From Flavobacteriales bacterium (GTDB lineage Bacteria; Bacteroidota; Bacteroidia; Flavobacteriales; Schleiferiaceae), in contig NSIH01000001.1 in assembly GCA_002737315.1 (NCBI GenBank), positions 24,205-88,204 of the forward strand: DNA of 64,000 nucleotides. The letters run 5' to 3'. The notes under the pieces were generated by a model. It was not told where the DNA came from and did not search any database. It saw only the letters and a program-made list of their open reading frames with translations. This document shows, piece by piece, positions 26,049 through 38,170 of the stretch. The number at the start of each line of letters is the position of its first letter. Positions within the stretch are counted from its first letter, which is position 1. The position numbers were made by a program, and so were the translations under genes.

Positions 26049-29000
26049 ATGGCGCAAGCTCAACCGCGAATCAATTTTTCGAGCACCTTCGCTCAAGCGG
26101 ACTGCCCCGATTTTCTGGACATTCAAATTAAGTCCTTCCGCGATTTCTTCCAGATTGATACCAAGCCGGAGAATCGTAGCGACGAAGGTCTTTTCAAAAC
26201 TTTCAACGAGAACTTTCCAATTACGGACAGCCGTAACCAGTTTGTACTGGAGTTTCTCGACTACTTTGTGGATCCCCCGCGCTATTCAGAGATGGAATGC
26301 ATCGAGCGCGGACTAACTTTTTCGGTTCCACTTAAGGCACGCCTTAAGCTGTACTGTACCGATCCTGAGCACGAGGATTTTGAGACCATCGTGCAGGACG
26401 TGTACCTCGGAACCATTCCCTACATGACTCCCCGTGGAACCTTCATCATTAACGGTGCAGAGCGGGTTATTGTAAGCCAGCTTCACCGCTCACCGGGAGT
26501 ATTCTTTGGTCAAAGCTTTCACGCCAATGGAACAAAGCTTTACTCCGCGAGGGTAATTCCGTTTAAGGGCAGTTGGATTGAATTCGCCACCGACATTAAC
26601 GGCGTGATGTATGCCTATATCGACCGCAAGAAAAAGCTTCCTGTCACTACGCTGTTCCGCGCAATTGGATACGAGCGTGACAAGGATATTCTTGAAATTT
26701 TTGATCTCGCTGAAGAGGTAAAGGTTAGCAAGGCAGGTCTTAAGCGTGTTGTTGGCCGCAAGTTGGCTGCGCGGGTGCTTAAATCTTGGATGGAGGATTT
26801 TGTCGACGAAGACACCGGCGAAGTAGTATCTATTGAGCGCAACGAGGTCATTCTCGACCGCGATACCGTTTTAGAGAAGGAGCATGTTGAACTCATCATC
26901 GAGAGCGACATTTCGGCTATTTTGCTTCACAAAGAAGACATTGCCGAGGGCGAATTCTCCATCATTTACAATACGCTTCAAAAGGATCCGACCAATTCGG
27001 AAATTGAAGCAGTGGAGCACATCTACCGTCAGCTTCGCAACGCCGAACCGCCCGACGAGGATACTGCCCGTGGCATCATCGACAAGCTTTTCTTTAGCGA
27101 GCAGCGCTACAGCCTCGGAGAGGTTGGTCGCTACCGATTGAATAAGAAGTTGGGTATTGAGGCCAATACTACTAATCAGGTTCTTACGAAGAAGGATATC
27201 ATTTCTATTGTAAAGTACCTCATCGAGTTGAGCAATTCGAAGTCAGAGATTGACGACATTGACCACCTTTCGAACCGCCGTGTGCGCACCGTAGGCGAGC
27301 AAATGGCCAATCAGTTCGGAGTCGGTCTTGCTAGAATGGCCAGAACGATCCGTGAGCGTATGAACGTGCGCGACAACGAAGTATTCACGCCCATTGATTT
27401 GATCAATGCAAAGACCCTGAGTTCGGTAATCAACTCCTTCTTTGGAACAAACCAGCTGAGCCAGTTCATGGACCAAACGAATCCTTTGGCCGAGATCACG
27501 CACAAGCGACGCCTGTCTGCCCTCGGGCCTGGCGGTCTTAGCCGCGAGCGTGCCGGATTTGAGGTACGTGACGTGCACTACACGCACTACGGACGCCTTT
27601 GTCCGATTGAAACGCCTGAAGGGCCTAACATCGGTCTGATTTCGTCGCTTTGCGTGTTTGCCAAGATTAACTCCATGGGCTTCATCGAAACTCCTTACCG
27701 CGAGGTCGTCAAGGGACGAGTGAAGCTTGAAGGTGCTCCGGTTTTCTTTAGTGCAGAAGAAGAGGAAGAGAAGGTAATTGCCCAGGCGAATGCTCCGATT
27801 AATGCGGATGGAACCTTTGTAAACCAGCGTGTTAAGGTTCGCGACAAGGGAGATTTCCCCGTTCTCGAGCCCAAGCAAGTTCAGCTAATGGACGTTGCTC
27901 CCAACCAGATCGCTTCGATTTCGGCTTCGTTGATTCCCTTCTTGGAGCACGATGACGCAAACCGTGCACTGATGGGATCCAACATGATGCGTCAAGCGGT
28001 ACCCCTGCTTCGTCCTGAGGCCCCCGTGGTGGGCACCGGATTGGAGCAGCAGGTTGCTCGCGACAGCCGCATTCTGATCAACGCAGAGGGATCCGGTACC
28101 GTGCGCTACGTCGATGCCAACGAGATTGTCATTGAGTACGACCGTACCGAAGACGAGGAACTGGTGAGTTTCGATTCAGCAACCAAGTCCTACCCACTGA
28201 TTAAGTTCTTGAAGACCAACCAGTCTACTGCCATCAACCTGCGCCCTATTGTGGTGAAGGGGGAACGCGTAGAGCTCGGAGAGGTTTTGTGCGAAGGCTA
28301 TGCCACTCAGGGCGGAGAGCTCGCGCTCGGCCGCAACCTGCTGGTTGCCTTTATGCCTTGGAAGGGGTACAACTTTGAGGATGCTATCGTAATCAACGAG
28401 CGCGTAGTGCGCGAGGACATCTTCACGAGCATTCACATTGACGAGTACTCCTTGGACGTGCGCGATACCAAGTTGGGAATGGAAGAATTGACGGCAGACA
28501 TTCCTAATGTCAGCGAAGAAGCCACCAAAGACCTGGACGAGAACGGTTTGATCCGCGTTGGAGCAGAGATTGTTCCGGGCGACATTATGATTGGTAAAAT
28601 CACGCCCAAGGGCGAGAGCGACCCATCGCCCGAGGAGAAACTGCTGCGCGCCATTTTTGGCGACAAGGCAGGCGACGTTAAAGATGCTTCGCTCAAGACG
28701 CCTCCGGGCATCAGTGGGGTGGTTATTGACAAGAAGTTGTTCAGCCGCAGCATTAAAGACAAGCGCCAACGCATCCGAGACAAAGAAGATCTCGAGCAGC
28801 TTGACCTTGAATTAGTAGCCCATATGGGCGCTATCCGCACCACTTTTATCGACAAATTGTCGAAGCTTGTGAGCGGAAAAACCAGCCAAGGAGTAATCAA
28901 CGACCTCAATGAAGACGTGATTCCGAAAGGTACTAAGTACACCCTCAAGGCGCTCAACGCTGTGGTAGACTACACCCACCTCACGGGGGGTACTTGGACT

Positions 29001-29855
29001 ACCGACGACGACCGAAACGCTTTGGTGGACGCATTACTGCACAACTACAAGATTAAGGTAAGCGACATTATGGGGGTAAACCGCCGTAAGAAGTTCACGA
29101 TCAGCGTTGGAGACGAACTGCCTGCAGGCATCGTGAAAATGGCCAAAGTAATCATCGCCAAGAAGCGCAAGCTTAAGGTGGGTGATAAGATGGCCGGCCG
29201 CCACGGTAACAAGGGAATTGTCGCCAAGATTGTACGTCAAGAAGACATGCCATTCCTCGCCGACGGTACGCCGGTTGACATTGTGCTGAATCCTCTGGGC
29301 GTTCCTTCACGTATGAATATTGGTCAGATTTATGAGACCGTATTGGGTTGGGCGGGCACCAAGCTCGGAACCAAATTCGCGACTCCGATTTTTGACGGTG
29401 CGAGCATGGAGCAGATCGACGATTTCACCGAAAAAGCAGGTCTGCCTCAGTTTGGGCATACCCAGCTCTACGACGGCGGAACCGGAGAAGCCTTCCACCA
29501 AAAAGCAACAGTGGGAATCATCTACATGCTTAAACTCGGCCACATGGTCGACGATAAGATGCACGCTCGTTCCATCGGACCCTACTCGCTCATCACCCAG
29601 CAGCCGCTTGGAGGAAAGGCGCAGTTTGGTGGACAGCGATTTGGTGAGATGGAAGTTTGGGCACTCGAAGCCTTCGGGGCATCCAACATCTTGCGCGAAA
29701 TACTCACGGTTAAGTCAGACGACGTGGTCGGTCGAGCTAAAACCTACGAGGCAATTGTCAAAGGCGACCGCATGCCCGAACCGGGTATTCCAGAGTCGTT
29801 TAATGTACTGCTTCACGAGCTTCAGGGTCTTGCCCTCAAAGTTTCACTGGACTAG
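26049..29855 (+). CDS. rpoB: DNA-directed RNA polymerase subunit beta
   Basis: [33 protein letters not shown]; start moved from 25965 to [10 protein letters not shown]. Confidence 0.98.
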   Translation: MAQAQPRINFSSTFAQADCPDFLDIQIKSFRDFFQIDTKPENRSDEGLFKTFNENFPITDSRNQFVLEFLDYFVDPPRYSEMECIERGLTFSVPLKARLKLYCTDPEHEDFETIVQDVYLGTIPYMTPRGTFIINGAERVIVSQLHRSPGVFFGQSFHANGTKLYSARVIPFKGSWIEFATDINGVMYAYIDRKKKLPVTTLFRAIGYERDKDILEIFDLAEEVKVSKAGLKRVVGRKLAARVLKSWMEDFVDEDTGEVVSIERNEVILDRDTVLEKEHVELIIESDISAILLHKEDIAEGEFSIIYNTLQKDPTNSEIEAVEHIYRQLRNAEPPDEDTARGIIDKLFFSEQRYSLGEVGRYRLNKKLGIEANTTNQVLTKKDIISIVKYLIELSNSKSEIDDIDHLSNRRVRTVGEQMANQFGVGLARMARTIRERMNVRDNEVFTPIDLINAKTLSSVINSFFGTNQLSQFMDQTNPLAEITHKRRLSALGPGGLSRERAGFEVRDVHYTHYGRLCPIETPEGPNIGLISSLCVFAKINSMGFIETPYREVVKGRVKLEGAPVFFSAEEEEEKVIAQANAPINADGTFVNQRVKVRDKGDFPVLEPKQVQLMDVAPNQIASISASLIPFLEHDDANRALMGSNMMRQAVPLLRPEAPVVGTGLEQQVARDSRILINAEGSGTVRYVDANEIVIEYDRTEDEELVSFDSATKSYPLIKFLKTNQSTAINLRPIVVKGERVELGEVLCEGYATQGGELALGRNLLVAFMPWKGYNFEDAIVINERVVREDIFTSIHIDEYSLDVRDTKLGMEELTADIPNVSEEATKDLDENGLIRVGAEIVPGDIMIGKITPKGESDPSPEEKLLRAIFGDKAGDVKDASLKTPPGISGVVIDKKLFSRSIKDKRQRIRDKEDLEQLDLELVAHMGAIRTTFIDKLSKLVSGKTSQGVINDLNEDVIPKGTKYTLKALNAVVDYTHLTGGTWTTDDDRNALVDALLHNYKIKVSDIMGVNRRKKFTISVGDELPAGIVKMAKVIIAKKRKLKVGDKMAGRHGNKGIVAKIVRQEDMPFLADGTPVDIVLNPLGVPSRMNIGQIYETVLGWAGTKLGTKFATPIFDGASMEQIDDFTEKAGLPQFGHTQLYDGGTGEAFHQKATVGIIYMLKLGHMVDDKMHARSIGPYSLITQQPLGGKAQFGGQRFGEMEVWALEAFGASNILREILTVKSDDVVGRAKTYEAIVKGDRMPEPGIPESFNVLLHELQGLALKVSLD

Positions 29856-29887
29856 GTGCAAGGTATTAAGACGGAATTCACAGAAAC

Positions 29888-32800
29888 ATGAGAAAGTACG
29901 AACAAGCTCCCACCGGTAGCTTCAACAAAATCACCATCAGCCTGGCCTCGCCGGAATTCCTGCTCGAGAAGTCGAGCGGAGAAATCCTGAAGCCAGAGAC
30001 CATTAACTATCGGACGCACAAGCCAGAGCGCGACGGTCTATTCTGCGAGCGCATTTTTGGTCCTGTGAAGGATTTTGAATGCGCATGCGGAAAATACAAG
30101 CGCATTCGCTACAAGGGTATTGTTTGCGACCGATGCGGAGTGGAGGTCACCGAGAAGAAGGTCCGCCGCGAGCGCGTTGGACACATCAGCCTGGTGGTCC
30201 CCGTGGCCCATATTTGGTACTTCCGTTCCTTGCCCAATAAAATCGGCTACTTGCTCGGAATTCCGACCAAGAAGCTCGATATGATTATCTACTACGAGCG
30301 CTTTATTGTGATTCAAACCGGTTTGGCTACTGATGCTGAGGGCAACCCCTTCACCAGGCTTCAGTTCCTGACCGAGGAGGAGTACCTCGATGCCCTGGAT
30401 CGCCTGCCGGCCCAAGACAACCAGTACCTCGAAGACGCAGACCCCAATAAGTTTATCGCCAAAATGGGTGCCGAGGCTCTCTACATGCTGCTTCAGCGTC
30501 TAGACCTTCCGGCATTGTCGTTTCAGCTAAGGGCTCAGGCCGACCGCGAGACTTCGCAGCAGCGCAAGCAGGAGGCCCTAAAGCGCCTTCAGGTTGTAGA
30601 GGCCATGAAGGAGGCCAACGAACGCATGGAGAATAAGCCAGAATGGCTTATTGTTAAGGTAGTTCCCGTAATTCCCCCCGAGTTGCGTCCACTCGTTCCC
30701 CTAGACGGCGGACGCTTTGCGACCAGCGACCTCAACGATTTGTACCGTCGGGTTATTATCCGTAACAACCGTTTGAAGCGTTTGCTAGAAATCAAGGCAC
30801 CGGAGGTAATTCTGCGTAACGAGAAGCGCATGCTTCAAGAGTCGGTGGACAGCCTTTTTGACAATACCCGCAAGGCGAGTGCCGTCAAAACGGAAAGCAA
30901 TCGTCCTCTTAAGTCGCTCAGCGACAGCCTCAAGGGCAAGCAGGGTCGCTTCCGCCAAAACCTACTCGGAAAGCGGGTTGACTACTCGGCGCGTTCGGTA
31001 ATCGTTATCGGACCAGACCTAAAACTGCACGAATGCGGTCTTCCTAAAGACATGGCGGCCGAGCTCTACAAGCCGTTTATCGTGCGCAAGCTCATTGAGC
31101 GCGGCATTGTCAAGACGGTAAAGTCGGCTAAAAAAATCATCGACAAGCGCGAAGCGGTTGTTTGGGACATCCTTGAAAACGTAATGAAGGGGCACCCGGT
31201 ACTTTTGAACCGTGCTCCAACGCTGCACCGACTAGGTATTCAAGCATTCCAGCCCCGCATGATCGAGGGTAAGGCTATTCAGCTTCACCCCTTGACCTGT
31301 ACCGCATTCAACGCTGACTTTGACGGAGACCAGATGGCAGTTCACCTGCCCCTTGGACCGGCTGCAATTTTGGAAGCGCAGATTCTGATGCTCGCGTCGC
31401 ACAACATTCTCAACCCAGCCAACGGCTCGCCGATCACGGTACCCTCGCAAGACATGGTCTTGGGCCTGTACTACATGACCAAGCCCAAGCGCAACCTTCC
31501 TGGCGACCCCGTCAAAGGAGAGGGTATGACTTTTTATTCTGCTGAAGAGGTAACCATTGCGTTCAATGAGCGCATTGTGGACCTAGGTGCTGTGGTAAAG
31601 GTTCGTGCCCTTGTAGAGAACGACAAAGGAGAGTTGGTAACTAAGCTTATTGAGTCTTCGGTGGGTCGCGTCCTATTCAACAAGGCGGTACCCGAGAAGG
31701 TTGGTTTTATTAACGAACTGCTCACCAAGAAGGCACTTCGTGAAATCATTGCACGCATTCTCACCAAGACTGACGTTCCCACAACGGCTAAGTTCCTTGA
31801 TGACATCAAGAATTTGGGTTACAATACGGCATTCCGTGGCGGACTTTCGTTCTCCTTGGGTGACATCACCGTACCGGAGGCCAAAGAGTCTTTGATTAGG
31901 GAAGCGAACGAGGAGGTAGAGGCTATTTTGGCCAACTACAACCTGGGTTTAATTACCAACAACGAGCGCTACAATCAGGTTATTGACGTTTGGACCAACA
32001 CCAACGCCCGCCTGACTCAGGCTGCGATGAGCCAGCTCATTAACGACCGCCAAGGATTCAATCCCATCTATATGATGCTAGACTCTGGCGCGCGGGGTTC
32101 CAAAGAACAGATTCGACAGCTTTCTGGAATGCGTGGTCTTATGGCCAAGCCCCAGAAGTCGGGATCCGGAGGAGGAGAGATTATCGAAAACCCGATTATC
32201 TCCAACTTTAAGGAAGGCCTATCGATCTTGGAGTACTTTATTTCGACCCACGGTGCCCGTAAGGGACTTGCCGACACTGCACTTAAGACGGCTGATGCCG
32301 GCTACCTGACGCGCCGTCTGCACGACGTAGCCCAGGATGTTATCATCAATGAAGTTGATTGCGGAACGCTCCGCGGTCTTGAGGTTACGGCCCTTCGCAA
32401 GAACGAGGAAGTAGTAGAGACCCTCTTTGAGCGCGTAACCGGACGGGTTTCGCTTCAGGATGTCATCGACCCCCTAAGTTTGGAGGTATATGTTGCTCGT
32501 GGATCGATGATTTCAGACGATGCCGCCCGCAAAATCGAAGCATCGCCCGTTGAAATGGTCGAAGTGCGCTCTGCGCTGACTTGCGAAAGCAAGCGCGGAA
32601 TCTGCGCCAAGTGCTACGGACGCAACCTGGCTACGGCCAAGGGCGTTCAGATGGGCGAAGCGGTAGGAGTAATTGCGGCTCAATCCATTGGAGAGCCGGG
32701 TACCCAGCTGACGCTTCGTACGTTCCACGTTGGTGGTACGGCGGGAAACATTTCTGAAGTCAACAGCCTTGTCGCAAAGTTCGACGGAATTGTGGAGCTC

Positions 32801-34195
32801 GACGAGGTCCGCACCGTAGAAGGGGAGAGCGCCGACGGCAGCATCATTACCATCGTCATCGGACGTACTGGTGAGCTTCGGATTGTAGACGAGAAGACCG
32901 GTATTTCGGTCATGACGGGCAACGTTCCCTACGGTTCAAACCTCGTGGTGAAGAAGGGTCAAAAGGTGGCTAAAGGTTCGACACTCTGTTCATGGGACCC
33001 CTACAATGCTGTTATTATTTCAGAATTCGCAGGTGTTGTCGGATACCAGGACATCGTTCAGGGTCTGAGCTACAAGGTTGAAATTGACGAGCAGACTGGC
33101 TTCCAAGACAAGGTTATTAGCGACGCTAGAACCAAAAAGTTGGTGCCAATGATTCAGATTTTGACCAAGAAGGGCCAAGAGATTAAGCACTACACCTTGC
33201 CGGTGGGTGCCCACCTTATGGTTAACGAGGGCGAAGAGATCAAGTCCGGAAAAATCCTGGTGAAGATTCCGCGCCGCGGAGCCAAATCGGGAGACATCAC
33301 GGGCGGACTTCCGCGTGTGACCGAGCTCTTTGAGGCACGTAATCCATCGAATCCTTCGGTGGTGGCAGAGATTGACGGTACGGTTTCGTACGGTAAAATC
33401 AAGCGTGGCAATCGTGAAATCGTGATCGAAAGCCGTACTGGCGAGCAGCGTCGCTACCTCATTAACTTGAGCAAGCAGATTCTGGTGCAAGAGAACGACT
33501 TCGTCCGTGCTGGTTCGCCGCTGAGCGACGGAGCCATCTCTCCCGCAGACATTCTGTCTATTCAAGGTCCAACGGCCGTCCAGGAGTACCTGGTAAACGA
33601 AATTCAGGAGGTATACCGTTTGCAGGGCGTAAAGATCAACGACAAGCACTTTGAGGTGATTGTGCGCCAGATGATGCGCAAAGTAGTAATCGTGGACGGT
33701 GGCGATACCCACTTCCTCGAGGGTCACTTTGAGCACGTCAGCGACTTCATCGCCGAGAACGACCGCGTTTTTGATAAGAAGGTATTGGTAAGCGCTGGAG
33801 ACAGCGACAACCTAATGGAGGGTCAGATGATTACATCCCGCCAGCTTCGCGACGAGAATTCGCTGCTCAAGCGCACCGACAAAGGCCTAGTGGAAGCCCG
33901 CGACGCCTACTCGGCGACGGCACAGTTGGTCCTTCAAGGAATTACGCGCGCCTCACTCCAGACCAAGTCTTGGGTGTCTGCAGCGTCGTTCCAGGAGACT
34001 ACGAAGGTTCTTAACGAGGCGGCTATTGCCGGCAAGAGCGACGGACTAGAGGGACTCAAGGAGAACGTTATCGTTGGCCACCGCATCCCTGCGGGAACCG
34101 GCTTGAAGCAGTACTACGATTCCGTAGTGGGCAACAAGGACGAGTACGACCGCATGATGATCGACAAGTCGGTCGATATCGAAGCCGCCGAATAG
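29888..34195 (+). CDS. rpoC: DNA-directed RNA polymerase subunit beta'
   Basis: [38 protein letters not shown]. Confidence 0.98.
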   Translation: MRKYEQAPTGSFNKITISLASPEFLLEKSSGEILKPETINYRTHKPERDGLFCERIFGPVKDFECACGKYKRIRYKGIVCDRCGVEVTEKKVRRERVGHISLVVPVAHIWYFRSLPNKIGYLLGIPTKKLDMIIYYERFIVIQTGLATDAEGNPFTRLQFLTEEEYLDALDRLPAQDNQYLEDADPNKFIAKMGAEALYMLLQRLDLPALSFQLRAQADRETSQQRKQEALKRLQVVEAMKEANERMENKPEWLIVKVVPVIPPELRPLVPLDGGRFATSDLNDLYRRVIIRNNRLKRLLEIKAPEVILRNEKRMLQESVDSLFDNTRKASAVKTESNRPLKSLSDSLKGKQGRFRQNLLGKRVDYSARSVIVIGPDLKLHECGLPKDMAAELYKPFIVRKLIERGIVKTVKSAKKIIDKREAVVWDILENVMKGHPVLLNRAPTLHRLGIQAFQPRMIEGKAIQLHPLTCTAFNADFDGDQMAVHLPLGPAAILEAQILMLASHNILNPANGSPITVPSQDMVLGLYYMTKPKRNLPGDPVKGEGMTFYSAEEVTIAFNERIVDLGAVVKVRALVENDKGELVTKLIESSVGRVLFNKAVPEKVGFINELLTKKALREIIARILTKTDVPTTAKFLDDIKNLGYNTAFRGGLSFSLGDITVPEAKESLIREANEEVEAILANYNLGLITNNERYNQVIDVWTNTNARLTQAAMSQLINDRQGFNPIYMMLDSGARGSKEQIRQLSGMRGLMAKPQKSGSGGGEIIENPIISNFKEGLSILEYFISTHGARKGLADTALKTADAGYLTRRLHDVAQDVIINEVDCGTLRGLEVTALRKNEEVVETLFERVTGRVSLQDVIDPLSLEVYVARGSMISDDAARKIEASPVEMVEVRSALTCESKRGICAKCYGRNLATAKGVQMGEAVGVIAAQSIGEPGTQLTLRTFHVGGTAGNISEVNSLVAKFDGIVELDEVRTVEGESADGSIITIVIGRTGELRIVDEKTGISVMTGNVPYGSNLVVKKGQKVAKGSTLCSWDPYNAVIISEFAGVVGYQDIVQGLSYKVEIDEQTGFQDKVISDARTKKLVPMIQILTKKGQEIKHYTLPVGAHLMVNEGEEIKSGKILVKIPRRGAKSGDITGGLPRVTELFEARNPSNPSVVAEIDGTVSYGKIKRGNREIVIESRTGEQRRYLINLSKQILVQENDFVRAGSPLSDGAISPADILSIQGPTAVQEYLVNEIQEVYRLQGVKINDKHFEVIVRQMMRKVVIVDGGDTHFLEGHFEHVSDFIAENDRVFDKKVLVSAGDSDNLMEGQMITSRQLRDENSLLKRTDKGLVEARDAYSATAQLVLQGITRASLQTKSWVSAASFQETTKVLNEAAIAGKSDGLEGLKENVIVGHRIPAGTGLKQYYDSVVGNKDEYDRMMIDKSVDIEAAE

Positions 34196-34503
34196 TGAAG
34201 GAGCAGGATCCCAACCAGCTTCATATTGAGCTGGCGCCTGAGATGGCTGACGGAGTTTATTCCAACTTGGCCATTATTAACCATTCGAACAGCGAATTTG
34301 TGGTTGATTTTATTCAGATGATGCCCGGCCTTCCGCAGGCCAAGGTAAAATCTCGGGTAATTCTTACTCCGCAGCACGCCAAGCGACTGGTAAGGGCTTT
34401 AGCCGACAACGTCGGACGCTATGAGGCTAGCCACGGTGAAATTGCAGAGACGGAGCTTCCAGGTATGCCAATTCACTTCGGTGGTCCCACAGGGCAGGCC
34501 TGA
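34195..34503 (+). CDS. DUF3467-family protein directly after rpoC
   Basis: GTG start shares the last base of the rpoC TAG; GVYSNLAIINHSNSEFVVDFIQMMPGLPQAKVKSRVILTPQHAKRLVRALADN. Confidence 0.85.
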   Translation: MKEQDPNQLHIELAPEMADGVYSNLAIINHSNSEFVVDFIQMMPGLPQAKVKSRVILTPQHAKRLVRALADNVGRYEASHGEIAETELPGMPIHFGGPTGQA

Positions 34504-34523
34504 ACAAGGTTTATTTTAAATCA

Positions 34524-34555
34524 AGCCATTAGCTTTTGCTAGTGGCTTTTTTTTT
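34524..34555 (+). terminator. Terminator of the rpoBC-DUF3467 operon
   Basis: AGCCATTAGC-TTTT-GCTAGTGGCT followed by a T run. Confidence 0.88.
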
Positions 34556-34595
34556 GCGGAATTCTCAGCGATTACGACGATTCCGGCTTTTTTAC

Positions 34596-34814
34596 CTACT
34601 GGGGCGGATTAAAAAATCCGTCCAAAAGGATGCTTATGGCGCGCACCACGAGTCCCACACCGACGAACATTCCCGTAACGATGAAGGCTGCGGGCACCCA
34701 GTTGCCTTCTTGAAGGGCTGGTCCAGCGATCCAATAAAAGAAGGCGGGTCCGCCAAAAAGGAAGGGGAAGGAGAAGGTCAGCAGGATTATTCCCTTGAGG
34801 ATTTTAGGATTCAA
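34596..34814 (-). CDS. Small two-TM membrane protein (DUF6095-like)
   Basis: MNPKILKGIILLTFSFPFLFGGPAFFYWIAGPALQ...; ATGA overlap with upstream acyltransferase. Confidence 0.6.
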   Translation of the reverse strand: MNPKILKGIILLTFSFPFLFGGPAFFYWIAGPALQEGNWVPAAFIVTGMFVGVGLVVRAISILLDGFFNPPQ

Positions 34815-35845
34815 GATCGAAATTTTAGAAGTGCCAATGGGCGTTCTACGAAGGTATAGGTCAGCAGGCTAAGCCCAAGGGTTCCGGCGACAAACGCGGG
34901 CATCACCCAGGCCACGGGCAGCAGGGCTTCGCAAAGGCTCAGCACCGGGAGGTGGAGGAGGTAGATGCTGAAGCTGAGGGTACCGAGGTAGCGCAGGGGT
35001 TTCCAGCGTCCGAGGGCAGACAGCGCGATTTCGTGGTAGAGCGCTTGGTACAAAATCAGGGCCCAGGCAAGGCCGTAGGCCGCGGTGTAGGTGTAGGCGT
35101 GGAACATGCTGGCTCCGAACAGGGCGCGGGCGGCACTTGGAACCGTGGTCAGTACCAGGGCAAAAACGGCCAGTCCGATTCCGCCGGGAAGCCTTAGGCG
35201 ACGCTGGGCCATTGCCAGCAAGGTTCCGAACGCGAGGACCGGCGCAAAGCGCAAAAACAGCGGCATCGGCAGATCCAGGAAGCGAGTGTACCAGAGCGCG
35301 AGGGCCGCCGTCAGCAGCACGAGCATGGCCAACCAGGGTCGGGCCCGGTACAGCGGCCATAGGGCGAGCACCAGCAGCGGCGAGATTAGGTAGTAGGCGA
35401 CTTCGACGGGAATGGTCCAGAACACGCCCTTGGCCTCGGTCAGGCTGAGGTGGCTGAGGATGTCGTCGACATTGTGAATGGGTCCGCCAAAGCCCTTGGT
35501 GTAGAGCGCGAAGCTCACGATCAAGGCGAGTAGGTACATGGGGTAGATGCGCAGTAAGCGGCGCAGGGCGTAGCGGAGCCAAAACTTGAGGCTTGCGCGC
35601 TGGGCCGCCAGGGCCTCGAGCATCTGACGGTTGATGAGGTAGGCCGACAGCACAAAAAAGAGGTAGACCCCGACGCTTCCGAAGTGATTGAAGTCGATGC
35701 CCAGCGGGTCAAAGCCGGCGTGGCTGCTGTGGGCGAGCAGCACAAAGAGCACGGCCAGGCCGCGGAAGCCGTCGAGCTCAGGCTGGTGGTTGGGCTTGCC
35801 GTCGTTGGGGAGGAGCCTTAGGGTCAGCCAGTTTCTAGTTGCCAT
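34811..35845 (-). CDS. Acyltransferase family 3 (OafA/YrhL-like) membrane protein
   Basis: ELDGFRGLAVLFVLLAHSSHAGF, GSVGVYLFFVLSAYLINRQML; multiple TM. Confidence 0.9.
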   Translation of the reverse strand: MATRNWLTLRLLPNDGKPNHQPELDGFRGLAVLFVLLAHSSHAGFDPLGIDFNHFGSVGVYLFFVLSAYLINRQMLEALAAQRASLKFWLRYALRRLLRIYPMYLLALIVSFALYTKGFGGPIHNVDDILSHLSLTEAKGVFWTIPVEVAYYLISPLLVLALWPLYRARPWLAMLVLLTAALALWYTRFLDLPMPLFLRFAPVLAFGTLLAMAQRRLRLPGGIGLAVFALVLTTVPSAARALFGASMFHAYTYTAAYGLAWALILYQALYHEIALSALGRWKPLRYLGTLSFSIYLLHLPVLSLCEALLPVAWVMPAFVAGTLGLSLLTYTFVERPLALLKFRS

Positions 35846-37033
35846 TTACTGGTTTTCGTCTAGGCTGGCCCGGATTGCTTCGACGGCGCGCAGGGCCTCG
35901 TCGTCGCTCAGGGTCAAAGGCGGAGCCAGGCGCAGGGCTTGGTTTTGGAAAAGGAACCAGTCGGTCAGGAAGCCTTTTTGAATCAGGGACTGCTGGACGC
36001 GAAGGACCCGGTCAAAGGAGTCGAGCAAGACGGCGAGGAGGGCGCCGCGGCCGCGAATTTCGCGCACGGCGGGGTGGTCTTTCAGGCCGCGGCGGAAGTG
36101 GTCTTCTATTATTGGGGCGCGGAGCGCGAAGGACTGGCGCTGAAGGATAGTCCAGGCCGCTAGGCCGGCTGCGCAGCTCACGGGATGCCCCCCAAAGGTG
36201 GTGAGGTGGCCGAGCATGGGGCTTTCGGCTAGGGTGGCCATAAGGGCGCGGTTGGCGGCAAAGGCCCCGAGGGGCATTCCGCCGCCCAAGGCCTTCGCCA
36301 GGCAGACCACGTCGGGGGTGATGCCAGAGGCCATGAAGGCGAAGGCCTCTCCGCTGCGGCCGAACCCAGTTTGAATTTCGTCGACGATCAGCAAGGCCCC
36401 GGCCGCGCGGCAGCGCGCCTGCAGCTCGCGGAGCCATGCGTGGTCAGCCGGAATGTAGCCCGATTCCGACTGGATTGCCTCGACCAGCACCGCAGCCGTA
36501 TGCGCCCCGATGGAGTCGAGGACCTCGGTTCCGTTAAAGGGGAAGATGCGGTGCCCCGGAACCAGCGGGCGGTAGGCCGACTTCATGCACTCGTTGCCCA
36601 TCGCCGACAGGGGCCCAGTCGTAGACCCGTGGTAGGAACCCTCAAAAGACAGAACTTCGAAGCGCCCGGTAGCGCGCTTGGCCAGCTTAAGCGCCCCGTC
36701 GACCGCCTCGGCCCCGGAATTCCCCCAATAAATCTGGTCCATGGAATCCGGAAGGGCTGCCAGAAGGGCCTCCGCATAAGCAACCTGGGGAAGCTGTGCA
36801 TACTCCCCATAGACCATCAAGTGCATGTGCTGCGCAGCCTGCTGCTGCACCGCAGCAACGATTTCGGGATGGCTATGCCCCAGGTTGGCCACGCCGATGC
36901 CCGAAATAAGATCCATGTGGGCCTTGCCCTGCAGGTCGTAGAGGTAGACCCCTTCAGCCCTCACAAACTCGAGCGCCAATGGGCTGAAGGTTGTGGGGGC
37001 CAAGGAATGCAAAAAGCGCTGGCGAAGGTCCAT
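35846..37033 (-). CDS. Class III (aspartate/acetylornithine-type) aminotransferase
   Basis: LLIVDEIQTGFGRSGEAFAF, PDVVCLAKALGGGMPLGAF (PLP Lys), LTTFGGHPVSCAAGLA. Confidence 0.92.
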   Translation of the reverse strand: MDLRQRFLHSLAPTTFSPLALEFVRAEGVYLYDLQGKAHMDLISGIGVANLGHSHPEIVAAVQQQAAQHMHLMVYGEYAQLPQVAYAEALLAALPDSMDQIYWGNSGAEAVDGALKLAKRATGRFEVLSFEGSYHGSTTGPLSAMGNECMKSAYRPLVPGHRIFPFNGTEVLDSIGAHTAAVLVEAIQSESGYIPADHAWLRELQARCRAAGALLIVDEIQTGFGRSGEAFAFMASGITPDVVCLAKALGGGMPLGAFAANRALMATLAESPMLGHLTTFGGHPVSCAAGLAAWTILQRQSFALRAPIIEDHFRRGLKDHPAVREIRGRGALLAVLLDSFDRVLRVQQSLIQKGFLTDWFLFQNQALRLAPPLTLSDDEALRAVEAIRASLDENQ

Positions 37034-37208
37034 GCCGCGAAGGTACGGGGCGGGTGAAAATTTTCAGAATAGGGTTAGATCCGAATGGAGTGGTTTGGCG
37101 CATCGTCCAATCCGTTTTTACGCTCCTGGCCCTGCACAAAAAATCCGGGTAACCGCGGACAAGCGGTCTTGGTTTAATGAGCCAACGAGCCAGAGCGCCA
37201 ATCCAGGA

Positions 37209-38159
37209 CTATCGGTTCCGGACTCGCAACGTCGCCTCTACGATGGCGGCGGCGTTAAGGCCGTACTTGTCCATAAGCTGGGCGGGCGTGCCGGATTCGC
37301 CAAAGGAATCGTTGACGGCGACCATTTCGATGGGGGCAGGGCGATGCATGCCAAGCGTCTGAGCGACGAGGTCGCCGAGGCCTCCGTGGCGCTGGTGCTC
37401 CTCAGCGGTAACAACGCGGCCAGTCTTGTGGACGGACTTCAGAAGGGCCTCAGTGTCAAAAGGCTTGATCGTGGCGAAGTTGATAACCTCGGCCGAAATC
37501 CCTTGGGCGGCCAGGGTGTTGGCGGCCTCGAGGGCCTCCCAAACTAGGTGGCCGGTGGCGGCGATAGTCACGTCGCTGCCTTCGAGCAGCACGTCGGCCT
37601 TGCCGATGACAAAGGGCTTGTCGGCCGGGGTAAAGTTGGCCACCTTGGGTCGTCCGAAGCGCAGATAAACCGGGCCATGGTGGTCGGCTAGGGCAATAGT
37701 CGCAGCCTTTGTTTGGTTATAGTCCGCGGTAACGATTACCGTCATACCCGGAAGCATTTTCATCAGCCCGATGTCTTCAAGAATTTGGTGCGTCGCGCCG
37801 TCTTCTCCCAGGGTAAGGCCCGCGTGGGAGGCACAAATCTTCACGTTTTTGTCGGAGTAGGCGATGCTCTGCCGAATCTGATCGTAGACGCGCCCAGTAG
37901 AGAAGTTTGCAAAGGTTCCGGTGAACGGAATCCATCCCCCGATGGTCAGGCCCGCCGCCATGCTCATCATGTGCGCCTCGGCAATGCCTGTTTGAAAGAA
38001 GCGCTCGGGGAATTCCTTGGCGAAGGCGTCCATTTTAAGCGAGCCAGTGAGGTCCGCGCAAAGGGCAACGACCTTGGGGTTGCAGCGTCCAAGTTCAAGC
38101 AGGCCGGCGCCAAAACCGCTGCGGGTATCTTGGCTTCCTTGGTTGGTATAGGGGTGCAT
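37209..38159 (-). CDS. Transketolase, C-terminal subunit of a split enzyme
   Basis: [68 protein letters not shown]. Confidence 0.93.
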   Translation of the reverse strand: MHPYTNQGSQDTRSGFGAGLLELGRCNPKVVALCADLTGSLKMDAFAKEFPERFFQTGIAEAHMMSMAAGLTIGGWIPFTGTFANFSTGRVYDQIRQSIAYSDKNVKICASHAGLTLGEDGATHQILEDIGLMKMLPGMTVIVTADYNQTKAATIALADHHGPVYLRFGRPKVANFTPADKPFVIGKADVLLEGSDVTIAATGHLVWEALEAANTLAAQGISAEVINFATIKPFDTEALLKSVHKTGRVVTAEEHQRHGGLGDLVAQTLGMHRPAPIEMVAVNDSFGESGTPAQLMDKYGLNAAAIVEATLRVRNR

Positions 38160-38170
38160 AGGTATTAGGG

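Noticed and set aside
33020-33736. 238-aa antisense ORF over rpoC
   Set aside because: Opposite rpoC with no family resemblance.
34869-35582. 237-aa ORF in another frame of the acyltransferase
   Set aside because: Pro/Arg-rich frame-shift translation of a high-GC gene; the acyltransferase frame has clear TM and family motifs.
36371-37057. 228-aa antisense ORF over the aminotransferase
   Set aside because: Opposite a clear PLP enzyme; no motif support.
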